Shown one piece after another: positions 1 through 7,066 of a stretch of 33,923 nt of DNA. Made by a program: the position numbers and the translations under genes. Where the stretch lies: NCBI GenBank assembly GCA_947479645.1, contig CANKAJ010000045.1, positions 1 to 33,923 of the forward strand, read 5' to 3'. Under the pieces are notes generated by a model. The model made no database searches and was not told the DNA's origin. It saw only the letters and a list, made by a program, of their open reading frames with translations. Numbering within the stretch: position 1 is the stretch's first letter; each line of letters begins with the position of its first letter. This DNA is from Betaproteobacteria bacterium. Its GTDB lineage: Bacteria; Pseudomonadota; Gammaproteobacteria; Burkholderiales; SG8-39.

Positions 1-1137
1 CTGGGCGATGATGGTGCGCATGATCTGCGAAGAGCCGCCGCCGATGGTCGCCTGCATGCCCTCGCGAAAATACCGCTCCATGTCCCCTTCCGGCAAAACG
101 CCCTGTCCGCCCATGATCTGCACGCCGTTGCGCGTCACCTCCTGGAATACCTCGGACGCAAACAGCTTCGCCATGGACACTTCGCGCGCGCAGGCGCGGC
201 CGTCGCTGACCAGCCCCGCGGCCCGGTAGACCAGCAACCGCGCGGCATCGACCTTGGTCTGCATGTCCGCCAGCATGTGCTTGAGCACCTGAAAATTGAA
301 GATCGCCTGGCCGAACTGCTCGCGCTGCTGCGAATAGGCGAGCGCGTCGCTCACCGCCTGCTGCGCGCAGCCCACCATCGAGGCGGCGATGCTGAGCCGC
401 TCAAGCTCCAGATGACCGGTGATGATGGCCCAGCCCTCGCCCTCGGCGCCCAGCCGGTTGGTCACCGGCACACGGGCGCCATCGAGAAATATCTGATTGG
501 TGCCGGTGGCCCGGCGCGCCAGGGTATCGAGTTTGCGCAACTCCAGATTGGGCGTGTCATTGGGAACCAGCAGCAGGCTCAAACCATTGCGCCGCTCCGA
601 ATCGGCATCGGTGCGCACCAGCATGGCCATCACCGCACCCGTTGCCCCTGAACCCGAGCACCACTGCTTCAAACCGGTGATCACATAGTCGTCACCGTCG
701 CGTACGGCGCGCACGCGCACGGCCGCCGCGTCCGACCCGGCCTGCGGCTCGGACATGGCGATGCAGAAGCGGATCTCGCCGCGCAGGTAAGGCACGAGGA
801 AGCGCTCGCGCTGCTCGGGCGTGCCATAGCGGATGAGGTTGTGCGCCGTGTACATGGACACGCCCAGCGTCGCGGCCGAAAAATCGTTGCTGTAGCGGCC
901 CATGGCCTCGAAGAACAGCACCCAGTCCATGCCATCGCCGCCGATGCCGCCATGCTCCTCCGGAATCATCAGGCCGAGCCAGCCCTGGCGGGTGATTTTC
1001 TCGTAGCCCTCATAGTAGTAGGCGCGCTGCATGTCGCATTTGCGGATGTATTCACGCGTGATCTCGCGATCGATAAAGCGGCCGCAGGTGTCCCGCCACG
1101 CCTGCTGCTCTTCTGTCAGGAAGTCATCGAACGGCAT
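1..1137 (-). CDS. Acyl-CoA dehydrogenase (3' end cut by window edge)
   Basis: Likely FAD-dependent acyl-CoA dehydrogenase that oxidises an acyl-CoA thioester at the alpha-beta bond and passes electrons to ETF. The 379 codons in the window begin MPFDDFLTEEQQAWRD and run off the left edge; family members are about 380-390 residues, so only the extreme C-terminus is missing. Visible family features are SEPQAGSDAAAVR, the LKQWCSGSGATG stretch, REQFGQAIFNFQ and the C-terminal GGQGVLPEGDMERYFREG followed by IGGGSSQIMR. The residue that is the catalytic Glu in medium-chain enzymes is Gly here, while a Glu sits in LERLSIA (about residue 246), as in isovaleryl-CoA-type enzymes. That suggests a branched or unusual substrate, which is inference. 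No strong Shine-Dalgarno motif is obvious before the ATG. The next gene upstream is beyond an insertion sequence. Confidence 0.93.
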   Translation of the reverse strand, partial: MPFDDFLTEEQQAWRDTCGRFIDREITREYIRKCDMQRAYYYEGYEKITRQGWLGLMIPEEHGGIGGDGMDWVLFFEAMGRYSNDFSAATLGVSMYTAHNLIRYGTPEQRERFLVPYLRGEIRFCIAMSEPQAGSDAAAVRVRAVRDGDDYVITGLKQWCSGSGATGAVMAMLVRTDADSERRNGLSLLLVPNDTPNLELRKLDTLARRATGTNQIFLDGARVPVTNRLGAEGEGWAIITGHLELERLSIAASMVGCAQQAVSDALAYSQQREQFGQAIFNFQVLKHMLADMQTKVDAARLLVYRAAGLVSDGRACAREVSMAKLFASEVFQEVTRNGVQIMGGQGVLPEGDMERYFREGMQATIGGGSSQIMRTIIAQ

Positions 1138-1236
1138 GTGGGCGCACCCCTTGTTGAAACACGAGGATCATGGCCCGCATCGTCGCACCGGGCTCACCAG
1201 TCGTCAAATGCTGAATGCCGTCTTACGAGTATTCAG

Positions 1237-1309
1237 GGGAACCTCTATTTATCCTTCATTCCCGCGAAAGCGGAAATCCAGCGCTTTGATTACATGGGTT
1301 CCCGCCTTC
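1237..1309. repeat. Left half of a palindromic repeat split by the insertion sequence
   Basis: The segment starts GGGAACCTCTATTTAT, and the matching right half ends with the inverted copy at 2921-2936 (13 of 16 positions agree). Inside is a hairpin ATTCCCGC-GAAA-GCGGAAAT, and then GTTCCCGC at 1298-1305, which pairs with GCGGGAAC at 2901-2908 once the insertion sequence is removed. Rejoined, the element is about 109 bp with two hairpins and outer inverted ends, like a small non-coding MITE or REP-type repeat. The CTTC at 1306-1309 is one copy of the target duplication. Confidence 0.7.
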
Positions 1310-2896
1310 CAGTCTGTGTAAAAACGGTAAACGCTTTTTGATCGTAAACGTTAAGGCTGTATCAGGAGGGGAATGCCAATGACACAGCATAGGCGAGGGA
1401 TGGCGCGGGAGCAAACGAGTTTGCTGCCTGCGAGCATCGAGGACTACGTTGGGGCGGATCATCCGGTGCGGGTGATTGATGCGTTTGTTGATGGGCTCGA
1501 TGTGGCGGGACTGGGCTTTGAACACGCCAAGACGGCCGCGACCGGGCGCCCGCCGTACCATCCGGCCGATCTGCTCAAGTTGTTTGTCTACGGATATCTG
1601 AACCGGGTGCGCTCGACGCGGCGGCTGGAGACTGAAGCCGGGCGCAATCTGGAACTGATGTGGTTGATCGGTCAGTTGCGGCCTGACTTCAAGACGCTGG
1701 CTAATTTCCGACGCGGCAATAGCAAGGCTATCAGCCGGACCTGCCGGGCCTTTACTGAGTTCTGCCGCACCCAGGGGCTGTTTGCAGCGGAATTGGTGGC
1801 GATCGATGGCAGCAAATTCCAGGCGGTTGCCTCGCGTAAAAAAGTGTGGACCCCGGAGCGCCTGGCCAAGGCGCAAGCTCGGGCCGATGAGCGTATCGCG
1901 CACTACCTGCAGGAGTTGGAGCGCTCCGAGAGCGAAGAGGCCGGCTCTGGCCCCTCTACTCAACAGGTGCAGGCAGCGCTCACTGAGCTCAAAGCGCGTC
2001 GAGACCAACTCCAGGCCCCGGCGCAAGGGCTGGCGCAAAGCGGCCAGTCGCAGTGGGTCCAAGGCGAGCCCCAGGCCAAGCTCATGCGCACCGCTCAGGG
2101 TGCTCATGCCGTCGCCTACAACGTCCAGATCGCCGTGGACAGCAGTCACAAACTGATCGTTGCCCACGACATCACCAATCAGGGCAATGACCATCAGCAG
2201 CTCTATCCCATGGCCAAGGCGGCCAAAGCCACCTTGCAGGTGGAGCACCTTAGCGCCGTGGCCGATACGGGCTACACGAACGGAGAGCAGGCAGCCCAGT
2301 CCGAGGCCGAGCACATCACCCCGATTGTGCCGATGCAAAAAGCCGCCCATACCCACGGCAATTTCTTCCCGAAGGGGCAGTTCACCTACGACCGGCAAAG
2401 CGACACTTACCGCTGTCCGGCCGGAGCGTTGCTCAGGCGCATCAAGTCTGATCAGCGTCAGCAAGTCCATCTGTACGGCACGCCGGCTTGTGAGCCGTGT
2501 GCCCTGCGAGCCCAATGCACCAAGGCTCAACGACGCACCATCAATCGGGACTTCCATGCAGATTATGCCGAGGCCGCCGCACTGCGCGCGGCGCAGCACC
2601 CGGAGAAAATGTTGGCTAGACGCTGTTTGGCAGAGCACCCATTTGGTAATCTCAAGTGGCTGATGGGCGTGCCCCGGTTTCTGTTGCGCGCAATCGAAGG
2701 AGCAAAGATCGAGATGGATCTGGCAGTCACGGCATATAACCTGAAGCGAGTCATCAGTATCCTCGGAGTACCCTATCTGCTGGCACAAATGAAGGCGGCG
2801 TAGGCCGCACTCATCTGCTCCTTATCCATCTCAAACAAAGCTCACCATTGAATGCCATTTATTTACTTCGCGCAGCGGGCGTTTTTACACGACCTG
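1310..2896 (+). mobile_element. IS1182-family insertion sequence, complete
   Basis: A 1587-bp element with one transposase gene. The left end CAGTCTGTGTAAAAACG and the inverted right end CAGGTCGTGTAAAAACG agree at 14 of 17 positions, with the three mismatches together at positions 4-6. Both ends are flanked by CTTC (1306-1309 and 2897-2900), read as a 4-bp target duplication. Removing the element restores a perfect 8-bp hairpin (GTTCCCGC-CTTC-GCGGGAAC), so insertion was into the loop. Intact ends and an open transposase suggest a recent, possibly active insertion (inference). Confidence 0.88.
1379..2803 (+). CDS. IS1182-family transposase (DDE)
   Basis: Transposase that cuts and rejoins the ends of its own insertion sequence. 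The N-terminal part (SLLPASIEDYVGADHPVRVID, then PYHPADLLKLFVYGY) is the conserved DUF772-like transposase domain. Numbered from the upstream ATG at 1373, candidate catalytic residues are D145 in AIDGSKF, D298 in VADTGYTNGEQ and E421 in AEHPFGNLKW. A cysteine cluster (CPAG, CEPCALRAQC) lies between the second and third acidic residues, as in this family. The ATG at 1379 is preferred because AGGAGGG lies 8 bases upstream; the ATG at 1373 is only 2 bases from it. At 474 residues with no internal stop, the gene appears complete. Confidence 0.93.
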   Translation: MTQHRRGMAREQTSLLPASIEDYVGADHPVRVIDAFVDGLDVAGLGFEHAKTAATGRPPYHPADLLKLFVYGYLNRVRSTRRLETEAGRNLELMWLIGQLRPDFKTLANFRRGNSKAISRTCRAFTEFCRTQGLFAAELVAIDGSKFQAVASRKKVWTPERLAKAQARADERIAHYLQELERSESEEAGSGPSTQQVQAALTELKARRDQLQAPAQGLAQSGQSQWVQGEPQAKLMRTAQGAHAVAYNVQIAVDSSHKLIVAHDITNQGNDHQQLYPMAKAAKATLQVEHLSAVADTGYTNGEQAAQSEAEHITPIVPMQKAAHTHGNFFPKGQFTYDRQSDTYRCPAGALLRRIKSDQRQQVHLYGTPACEPCALRAQCTKAQRRTINRDFHADYAEAAALRAAQHPEKMLARRCLAEHPFGNLKWLMGVPRFLLRAIEGAKIEMDLAVTAYNLKRVISILGVPYLLAQMKAA

Positions 2897-2900
2897 CTTC

Positions 2901-2936
2901 GCGGGAACGACGAAACTTGAATTTATAGAGGTACCC
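2901..2936. repeat. Right half of the split palindromic repeat
   Basis: Begins GCGGGAAC, the partner of the hairpin arm left of the insertion sequence, and ends ATTTATAGAGGTACCC, the inverted partner of 1237-1252. See the left half at 1237-1309. Confidence 0.68.
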
Positions 2937-2952
2937 TTACGTTCAGTTTACG

Positions 2953-4596
2953 TCATTGCATGACACCCGCCCCGCGCACGGTGTCGATGAGCGCAAGCGC
3001 ATCTTCCGGCGCTTCGTCGCTGCGCCAGGCCACATGCCCGTCCGGGCGCACCAGAACCAGCTGGCGCGCATACAGAGCGCGTGCCTCGGCGTGCACCAGA
3101 TCGACGACTTCCAGCGGCACCCCGCGCTCGCCGGCTGCCGCCACCAGCGCGTCGACATTGGGCACGGCTTCTGACGAGTCGCGCGCCAGGCGCACCAGCA
3201 CAAAGCCCTTGCCATAGAGGTCCAGCGTCGATTTCGTCTTCGCCTCGTCCAGCCAAACATGCGGCGCCCGGCCACCCGGCAAGGTGCTCTGCACATAGTC
3301 GATGTTGAAGATGGGTGCGAGCGTGCCGTCGCCCACGACTATGGGCGAGCCGTCGTAGCGATAACCCATGGTGACACCGAGCGCATGCCATTCCGGCTTC
3401 ATCATCTCGGTATAGGCGTCGCCATAAGCCTTGCGCGCCGCATCGCCCCTGGGGCCGGGTTCGAGGATCAGCTTCAAGGGTTTCTGCCGGCGCGGCGTCA
3501 GCATGCGCAGCAGATTATTGTGGGCTTCGCGCACATTGCGCGCGGCCACCGGCTGGCGCTCTGCTTCATAGCTCTTCAATAGTGATGCGCCGCCCCAGCC
3601 CTTGACCACAGCGGCGAGCTTCCAGCCGATATCGACAGCCTCCTGCAGGCCGGTGGTCATGCCAAAGCCGCCCGTGGGCGACAACTGATGCGCCGAATCG
3701 CCGACCAGGAATACCCGGTCCGTGCCATAGCGATCAGCCACCAGTTCGCGCCGCGTCCAGCGCAGCACCGAGTTGATCTCGAACTTGAACTTGCAACCAA
3801 CCGCACGCTCGATGAATTCACGCAGCTCCGGCTCGCCCAGCTCCAGCCGGTTACGATCACCGACAAAGGAGAAGCGCCAGTTGTCGCGCCCGTCGATGCA
3901 GACGATGGTGGCCCAGGTGCCTTCTTCCGGTCCGATGAAGATGTAGCGATAGGCCTGCGGAATGGTGATCAACTTTTCCAGCTCGGTACTGTGGAAAATC
4001 ACATTGGTGGTATTGGTCAGCAGGTTGTGCCCCGACATGCCGATGCCGAGCTGTTCGCGCACGCTGCTGGCCGAGCCATCGGCGGCGACCAGGTAGTCCG
4101 CTTCAATGACATGCTCGTCGCCGGTCTGGGTGTTTCTGACACGCGCCAGGACGCGATCCGGGCGCTCTTCGAAGGTCACCAGCTCGGTGTGATAGTGCAG
4201 CGTGACCTGGTGGAATTGCCGCGCGAAACGCTGCATCACCGGATCAAAGAATGTCTGCGGGCAGCGCTCGCGGTGCTGCGGGCTTTGCGGCAACGGCGGC
4301 GCCTTGGCACACGGCGGTGAAGGCTCGCGTCCCAGTTCATAGCCGTTGTGCAGCGCTGTCACCCAGGCGTAATCCTGCGAGTAATCCCGATTGAAACCGG
4401 CGGCCTCCACCCAGGGCACGATGCCCCAGCGGCGGCAGAACTCCATGATCCGCGCGTGCACCGTGTCCATTTTGGGTTGCCCCACCACACCATCAGTCTT
4501 TTCGATCAGCGTGCAGTGCACGTCGCGCATCCCGAGGTCTCCAGCGACGCCGAGTCCCACCGGGCCTCCGCCGACAACCAGCACGGGGGTCTTCAT
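2953..4596 (-). CDS. FAD-dependent aromatic monooxygenase, MhpA/PheA-like
   Basis: Probable class A flavoprotein hydroxylase that uses NAD(P)H and O2 to hydroxylate an aromatic acid or phenol in the cytoplasm. It has 547 residues, the usual length for the MhpA/PheA/TfdB branch. The N-terminal FAD Rossmann motif is GGGPVGL (9-15), the DG motif lies in VAADGSASSVR (about 170-180), and the FAD-ribityl GD motif is VFLVGDSAHQLSPTGG (295-310). The last roughly 70 residues look like the C-terminal thioredoxin-like domain of this branch. The start is supported by GAGGAG about 10 bases upstream. The gene follows a gentisate-dioxygenase-like cupin gene with a 69-base gap, so its product could be the hydroxylated ring substrate of that dioxygenase. 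The substrate itself cannot be read from sequence. Confidence 0.92.
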   Translation of the reverse strand: MKTPVLVVGGGPVGLGVAGDLGMRDVHCTLIEKTDGVVGQPKMDTVHARIMEFCRRWGIVPWVEAAGFNRDYSQDYAWVTALHNGYELGREPSPPCAKAPPLPQSPQHRERCPQTFFDPVMQRFARQFHQVTLHYHTELVTFEERPDRVLARVRNTQTGDEHVIEADYLVAADGSASSVREQLGIGMSGHNLLTNTTNVIFHSTELEKLITIPQAYRYIFIGPEEGTWATIVCIDGRDNWRFSFVGDRNRLELGEPELREFIERAVGCKFKFEINSVLRWTRRELVADRYGTDRVFLVGDSAHQLSPTGGFGMTTGLQEAVDIGWKLAAVVKGWGGASLLKSYEAERQPVAARNVREAHNNLLRMLTPRRQKPLKLILEPGPRGDAARKAYGDAYTEMMKPEWHALGVTMGYRYDGSPIVVGDGTLAPIFNIDYVQSTLPGGRAPHVWLDEAKTKSTLDLYGKGFVLVRLARDSSEAVPNVDALVAAAGERGVPLEVVDLVHAEARALYARQLVLVRPDGHVAWRSDEAPEDALALIDTVRGAGVMQ

Positions 4597-4618
4597 GTAT
4601 TGCTTCTCCTCATTGTGT

Positions 4619-4654
4619 TCGTATTCGTCGTATTCATCGTATTTGCCATATTCG
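4619..4654. repeat. Four tandem 9-bp repeats
   Basis: Consecutive units TCGTATTCG, TCGTATTCA, TCGTATTTG and CCATATTCG fill the gap between the bicupin stop codon and the ribosome-binding site of the monooxygenase. Units one to three differ by one or two bases and the fourth is more diverged. The tract would be part of the mRNA spacer if the two genes are cotranscribed. Confidence 0.8.
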
Positions 4655-4665
4655 AATGGCGGATT

Positions 4666-5667
4666 TCAGAACCTGGCGCGGAAACGCGCCTCGGCATCAT
4701 GCATTTCACTGCCGGGCGCGCCGCTGTGCAGCCAGTTCAACTTCTCCAGCAGGATTTCATCGGACGCCTGCAGCAGGCAGCTCTCCGGGCCCACGCTCCA
4801 CTGCACGTCATTCCAGGACGGAATCACGAACACGTCACCACGCTCCCAGGCAATCGTCTGGCCATCACAGACGGCGGTGCCAGCCCCCTCATGCACGGCA
4901 TAAATGCGGCTGGCCGTGGTGCGCGCCTCATTCACCGTTGCCGCCGGTTTGAAGTGCCGCCACTTCAGGCGGATGGTGTCCAGATGCGGCGGTCCCAATG
5001 TCACTTCACGCATGCCCGACGCCGATTCCGGCTGCGCCCTCACCTTGGCCCCCCAAACCGAATAGGGAAAACGGAACGGCGAGTCGGCCGCCACTTCATT
5101 GGATTCCTGCACGAACTTGTCCTGCAATTGCTGAAAGAACATCGGTCCGAGCAGGTGCGTCAGTGGCGCATCGAGGAAGTCGATCCAGTAGGCACAGTCC
5201 GGCCCCTTGTTGTCGTGGCCATGCCAGGCCCAGTTGGGCGTCAACAGCACATCACCCGGCTCCATGGGCACCAGCTTGCCTTCCACCACGGTGTACGCAC
5301 GCTCCTTCGAATCGAGGATGAAGCGCATGGCGTTGGGCGTGTGGCGATGGCTGCGCGCCGTCTCGTGACCCTTGATCATCTGATAGGCGGCGACGATGGT
5401 CGGCGCCGTCGCGTAGGTGTTGCCCGGCACCGGATTATTCATGATGAGATTGCGCCGTTCGGCGAATTCGGTCTTGACGTATTTGGCCGCGCAATCCAGT
5501 GCGGCGCGCGCAATGCGATAAGGCCAGTGCGCGGGGACGAAGGATTTCTTCGGCGTCGGATACATCGAAGGTTCGGGCTTGTTCCATCCTGGGCCCATGC
5601 GCGCTTCATTCAACAGAGCGTACAGTTCCTCCATATTACGGGCAGCAGCAAATTTATCCGGTGTCAT
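4666..5667 (-). CDS. Gentisate 1,2-dioxygenase-like bicupin
   Basis: Likely iron-dependent ring-cleaving dioxygenase, cleaving gentisate to maleylpyruvate or acting on a related ortho-hydroxy aromatic acid. It has 333 residues and two cupin domains. The N-terminal cupin shows SHRHTPNAMRF (H107, H109) and PNWAWHGHDN (H149, H151), which supply the His ligands expected for Fe(II). The C-terminal cupin is seen around AVHEGAGTAVCDGQTI and WERGDVFVIPSW but lacks an obvious His triad, as usual in this family. The chosen start MTPDKFAAARN has GAGG 8-9 bases upstream; an in-frame extension to 5730 has no such site. It heads a probable two-gene unit with the FAD monooxygenase. No maleylpyruvate isomerase or fumarylpyruvate hydrolase is present in the window. 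Confidence 0.88.
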   Translation of the reverse strand: MTPDKFAAARNMEELYALLNEARMGPGWNKPEPSMYPTPKKSFVPAHWPYRIARAALDCAAKYVKTEFAERRNLIMNNPVPGNTYATAPTIVAAYQMIKGHETARSHRHTPNAMRFILDSKERAYTVVEGKLVPMEPGDVLLTPNWAWHGHDNKGPDCAYWIDFLDAPLTHLLGPMFFQQLQDKFVQESNEVAADSPFRFPYSVWGAKVRAQPESASGMREVTLGPPHLDTIRLKWRHFKPAATVNEARTTASRIYAVHEGAGTAVCDGQTIAWERGDVFVIPSWNDVQWSVGPESCLLQASDEILLEKLNWLHSGAPGSEMHDAEARFRARF

Positions 5668-5738
5668 GGCGATCCTCAGTCCCCTCTCTGGCTGATCTCG
5701 GGCAGATTGGCACCGGCAGACTGCCGGCAACTGGTCAG

Positions 5739-5780
5739 ACCATAAAACAGGCGTACGGAAGCGACATTGATCTGGGTCAA
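5739..5780 (-). promoter_or_regulatory. FNR-type dyad with a possible -10 upstream of the bicupin gene
   Basis: TTGATCTGGGTCAA at 5767-5780 matches the FNR/Anr consensus TTGAT-N4-ATCAA at 9 of 10 defined positions. On the minus strand, TATGGT (5744-5739) is centred 32 bp from the dyad centre, the spacing of a class II site at -41.5. The putative transcript would begin about 65 bases before the bicupin start codon. The -10 match is only 4 of 6, so the promoter is tentative. Confidence 0.45.
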
Positions 5781-5815
5781 ATCACACTGAGGTTGGGCGC
5801 AATGCAGGAAATGAC

Positions 5816-5837
5816 GGGGGGCCGCCAGGCGCCCCCC
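5816..5837. other. G/C-run hairpin in the intergenic region
   Basis: GGGGGGC at 5816-5822 pairs with GCCCCCC at 5831-5837 around an 8-base loop. It lies between the bicupin promoter region and the next gene downstream in the window. No U-tract is seen on either side. The rest of 5668-5997 is AT-rich (5857-5920) and holds no recognisable gene. Confidence 0.4.
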
Positions 5838-5955
5838 CGGGAGGAATTCAGAATATGATCAATTCCGAATTTTTACCTAATTTTGAAAACAATTCATAAA
5901 AATATTGATATCAGTCACAACACCATTCAACAACAATCTTGTCGTGCTGATTGCA

Positions 5956-5987
5956 GACTGCCTGACGTCCTTCGATATCAGGCAGTC
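5956..5987 (-). terminator. Hairpin after the isocitrate-lyase-family gene
   Basis: A perfect 10-bp stem (GACTGCCTGA / TCAGGCAGTC) with a 12-base loop sits 10 bases after the stop codon of the lyase-family gene. No U-tract follows on the minus strand, so it may stop transcription weakly or protect the 3' end. Confidence 0.5.
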
Positions 5988-5997
5988 CCTGTCCCAA

Positions 5998-6888
5998 TCA
6001 GGCCGAAAAACGCTTTTCCAGCTGTTCCAGAAAGCTCATGCCCATCATCTCGTTGATCTCGTCAAACGAGGCCACCAGATCGGGCCGGTCAACCACCGCG
6101 TTCTTGCCCACGACTTCGTCCATGAACACCTGCATGGCATTCATCATGCCCTTCAACGCGGCCGTGGTCAGCAGACGCGGATAGGACACCTGCGCCACAC
6201 CGGCTTCTTCCAACTGCCGCGGCGACATCAGCGGCGTGGTCGGGCGCGAGCGTATGCCCAGGCCCATGTTGACCACCAACGGCTTGGGCACGTTTCGCGC
6301 AACGCGCTCGATATCCTTGGCCGACAGCAGCGCATCGGCATACAGCGCATCGGCGCCGGCCTCGGCGTACAGGTTGAGGCGGCGGATCGCCTCCTCGACG
6401 CCCAGCGGACCGGCCGCATCGGTGCGCGCCTTGATGACAAAATCCGGATCACGGCGAGCCTCGACCGCGGCCTTGACCTTCAGCACCATGTCTTCGGCCG
6501 GAATCACTGCCTTGCCGGACATATGGCCGCAGCGCTTGGGCCAGATCTGGTCCTCGATCATCACCGCCGCCAAGCCGGCATCCTCGAAGCCGCGCACGGT
6601 GAAGAACACGTTCATGGCATTGCCATAGCCGGTGTCCGCATCCCCCTGCAACAACAGGTTGGAGCAGGCCGCCAGTTGCCGGCAGGTGGCCACATTGTCG
6701 CCATAGTTCATGACGCCGCGATCGGCCCAACCCAGATGACTCTCGGACACGCCCGCCCCGGAAATGCTGCCGGACTTGAAGCCCAGCTTTTCCAGCAGGC
6801 GCACGCTGTAGCCGTCATACACCCCGGGTGCGATCAGGATTTTAGGGGCGTTGATCAGGTCTTTCAGTTGTTTGCCTTTGCTTGGCAT
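5998..6888 (-). CDS. Isocitrate lyase / PEP mutase superfamily enzyme
   Basis: Cytoplasmic TIM-barrel enzyme that makes or breaks C-C (or P-C) bonds of a 2-oxo or dicarboxylic acid, such as methylisocitrate lyase, dimethylmalate lyase or oxaloacetate decarboxylase. It has 296 residues, typical for the short members. The Mg-binding DADTGYG is at 83-89, IEDQ at 111-114, and the catalytic-loop signature KRCGH at 118-122 with the candidate catalytic C120. The KRCGH loop favours a lyase over a phosphonate mutase (family knowledge). The start MPSKGKQ is chosen because AAGGAG lies 7 bases before it; an upstream in-frame ATG would put that site inside the protein. It is the first gene of a minus-strand run toward the bicupin, 330 bp away, and may be a separate transcript. 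Confidence 0.9.
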   Translation of the reverse strand: MPSKGKQLKDLINAPKILIAPGVYDGYSVRLLEKLGFKSGSISGAGVSESHLGWADRGVMNYGDNVATCRQLAACSNLLLQGDADTGYGNAMNVFFTVRGFEDAGLAAVMIEDQIWPKRCGHMSGKAVIPAEDMVLKVKAAVEARRDPDFVIKARTDAAGPLGVEEAIRRLNLYAEAGADALYADALLSAKDIERVARNVPKPLVVNMGLGIRSRPTTPLMSPRQLEEAGVAQVSYPRLLTTAALKGMMNAMQVFMDEVVGKNAVVDRPDLVASFDEINEMMGMSFLEQLEKRFSA

Positions 6889-6947
6889 GCGCTTCTCCTT
6901 GGTGATGTAATACTGCAAATTGTGAAGAGGGTATCAGCCTGCATTCT

Positions 6948-6986
6948 AATATTGGTCTGCGGACAGTTCCGGAATATTGATCTGCG
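6948..6986. promoter_or_regulatory. Direct repeats in a divergent promoter region
   Basis: AATATTGGTCTGCG (6948-6961) and AATATTGATCTGCG (6973-6986) agree at 13 of 14 positions and start 25 bp apart. They lie between the divergent lyase-family and histidine-kinase genes, so they may bind a regulator. The binding protein is unknown. Confidence 0.45.
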
Positions 6987-7004
6987 TATCGCATACTGTG
7001 CCAT

Positions 7005-7031
7005 TTGAATTCTGGCGAAAACAATCATAAT
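7005..7031 (+). promoter_or_regulatory. Possible sigma-70 promoter of the hybrid kinase
   Basis: CATAAT at 7026-7031 matches the -10 consensus at 5 of 6 positions. TTGAAT at 7005-7010 is a 4-of-6 match to -35 with a 15-bp spacer. The transcript would start about 30 bases before the GTG start. The prediction rests only on these hexamers. Confidence 0.35.
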
Positions 7032-7066
7032 GGGAGTGTAAGCATGGCGCAGGGAGCAGGCGCAAA

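Noticed and set aside
1256-2788. A 510-codon minus-strand open frame opposite the transposase
   Set aside because: The plus-strand frame is a clear DDE transposase with ribosome-binding site; the antisense product has no recognisable motif.
4348-5745. A 465-codon plus-strand open frame opposite the bicupin and monooxygenase genes
   Set aside because: Spans two gene ends and the tandem-repeat gap, with no domain signals.
5861-5920. Minus-strand TTGTGA and TATGAA with a 16-bp spacer as an alternative bicupin promoter
   Set aside because: It lies in generic AT-rich sequence more than 200 bp from the start codon; the FNR-dyad-linked site is closer and better placed.
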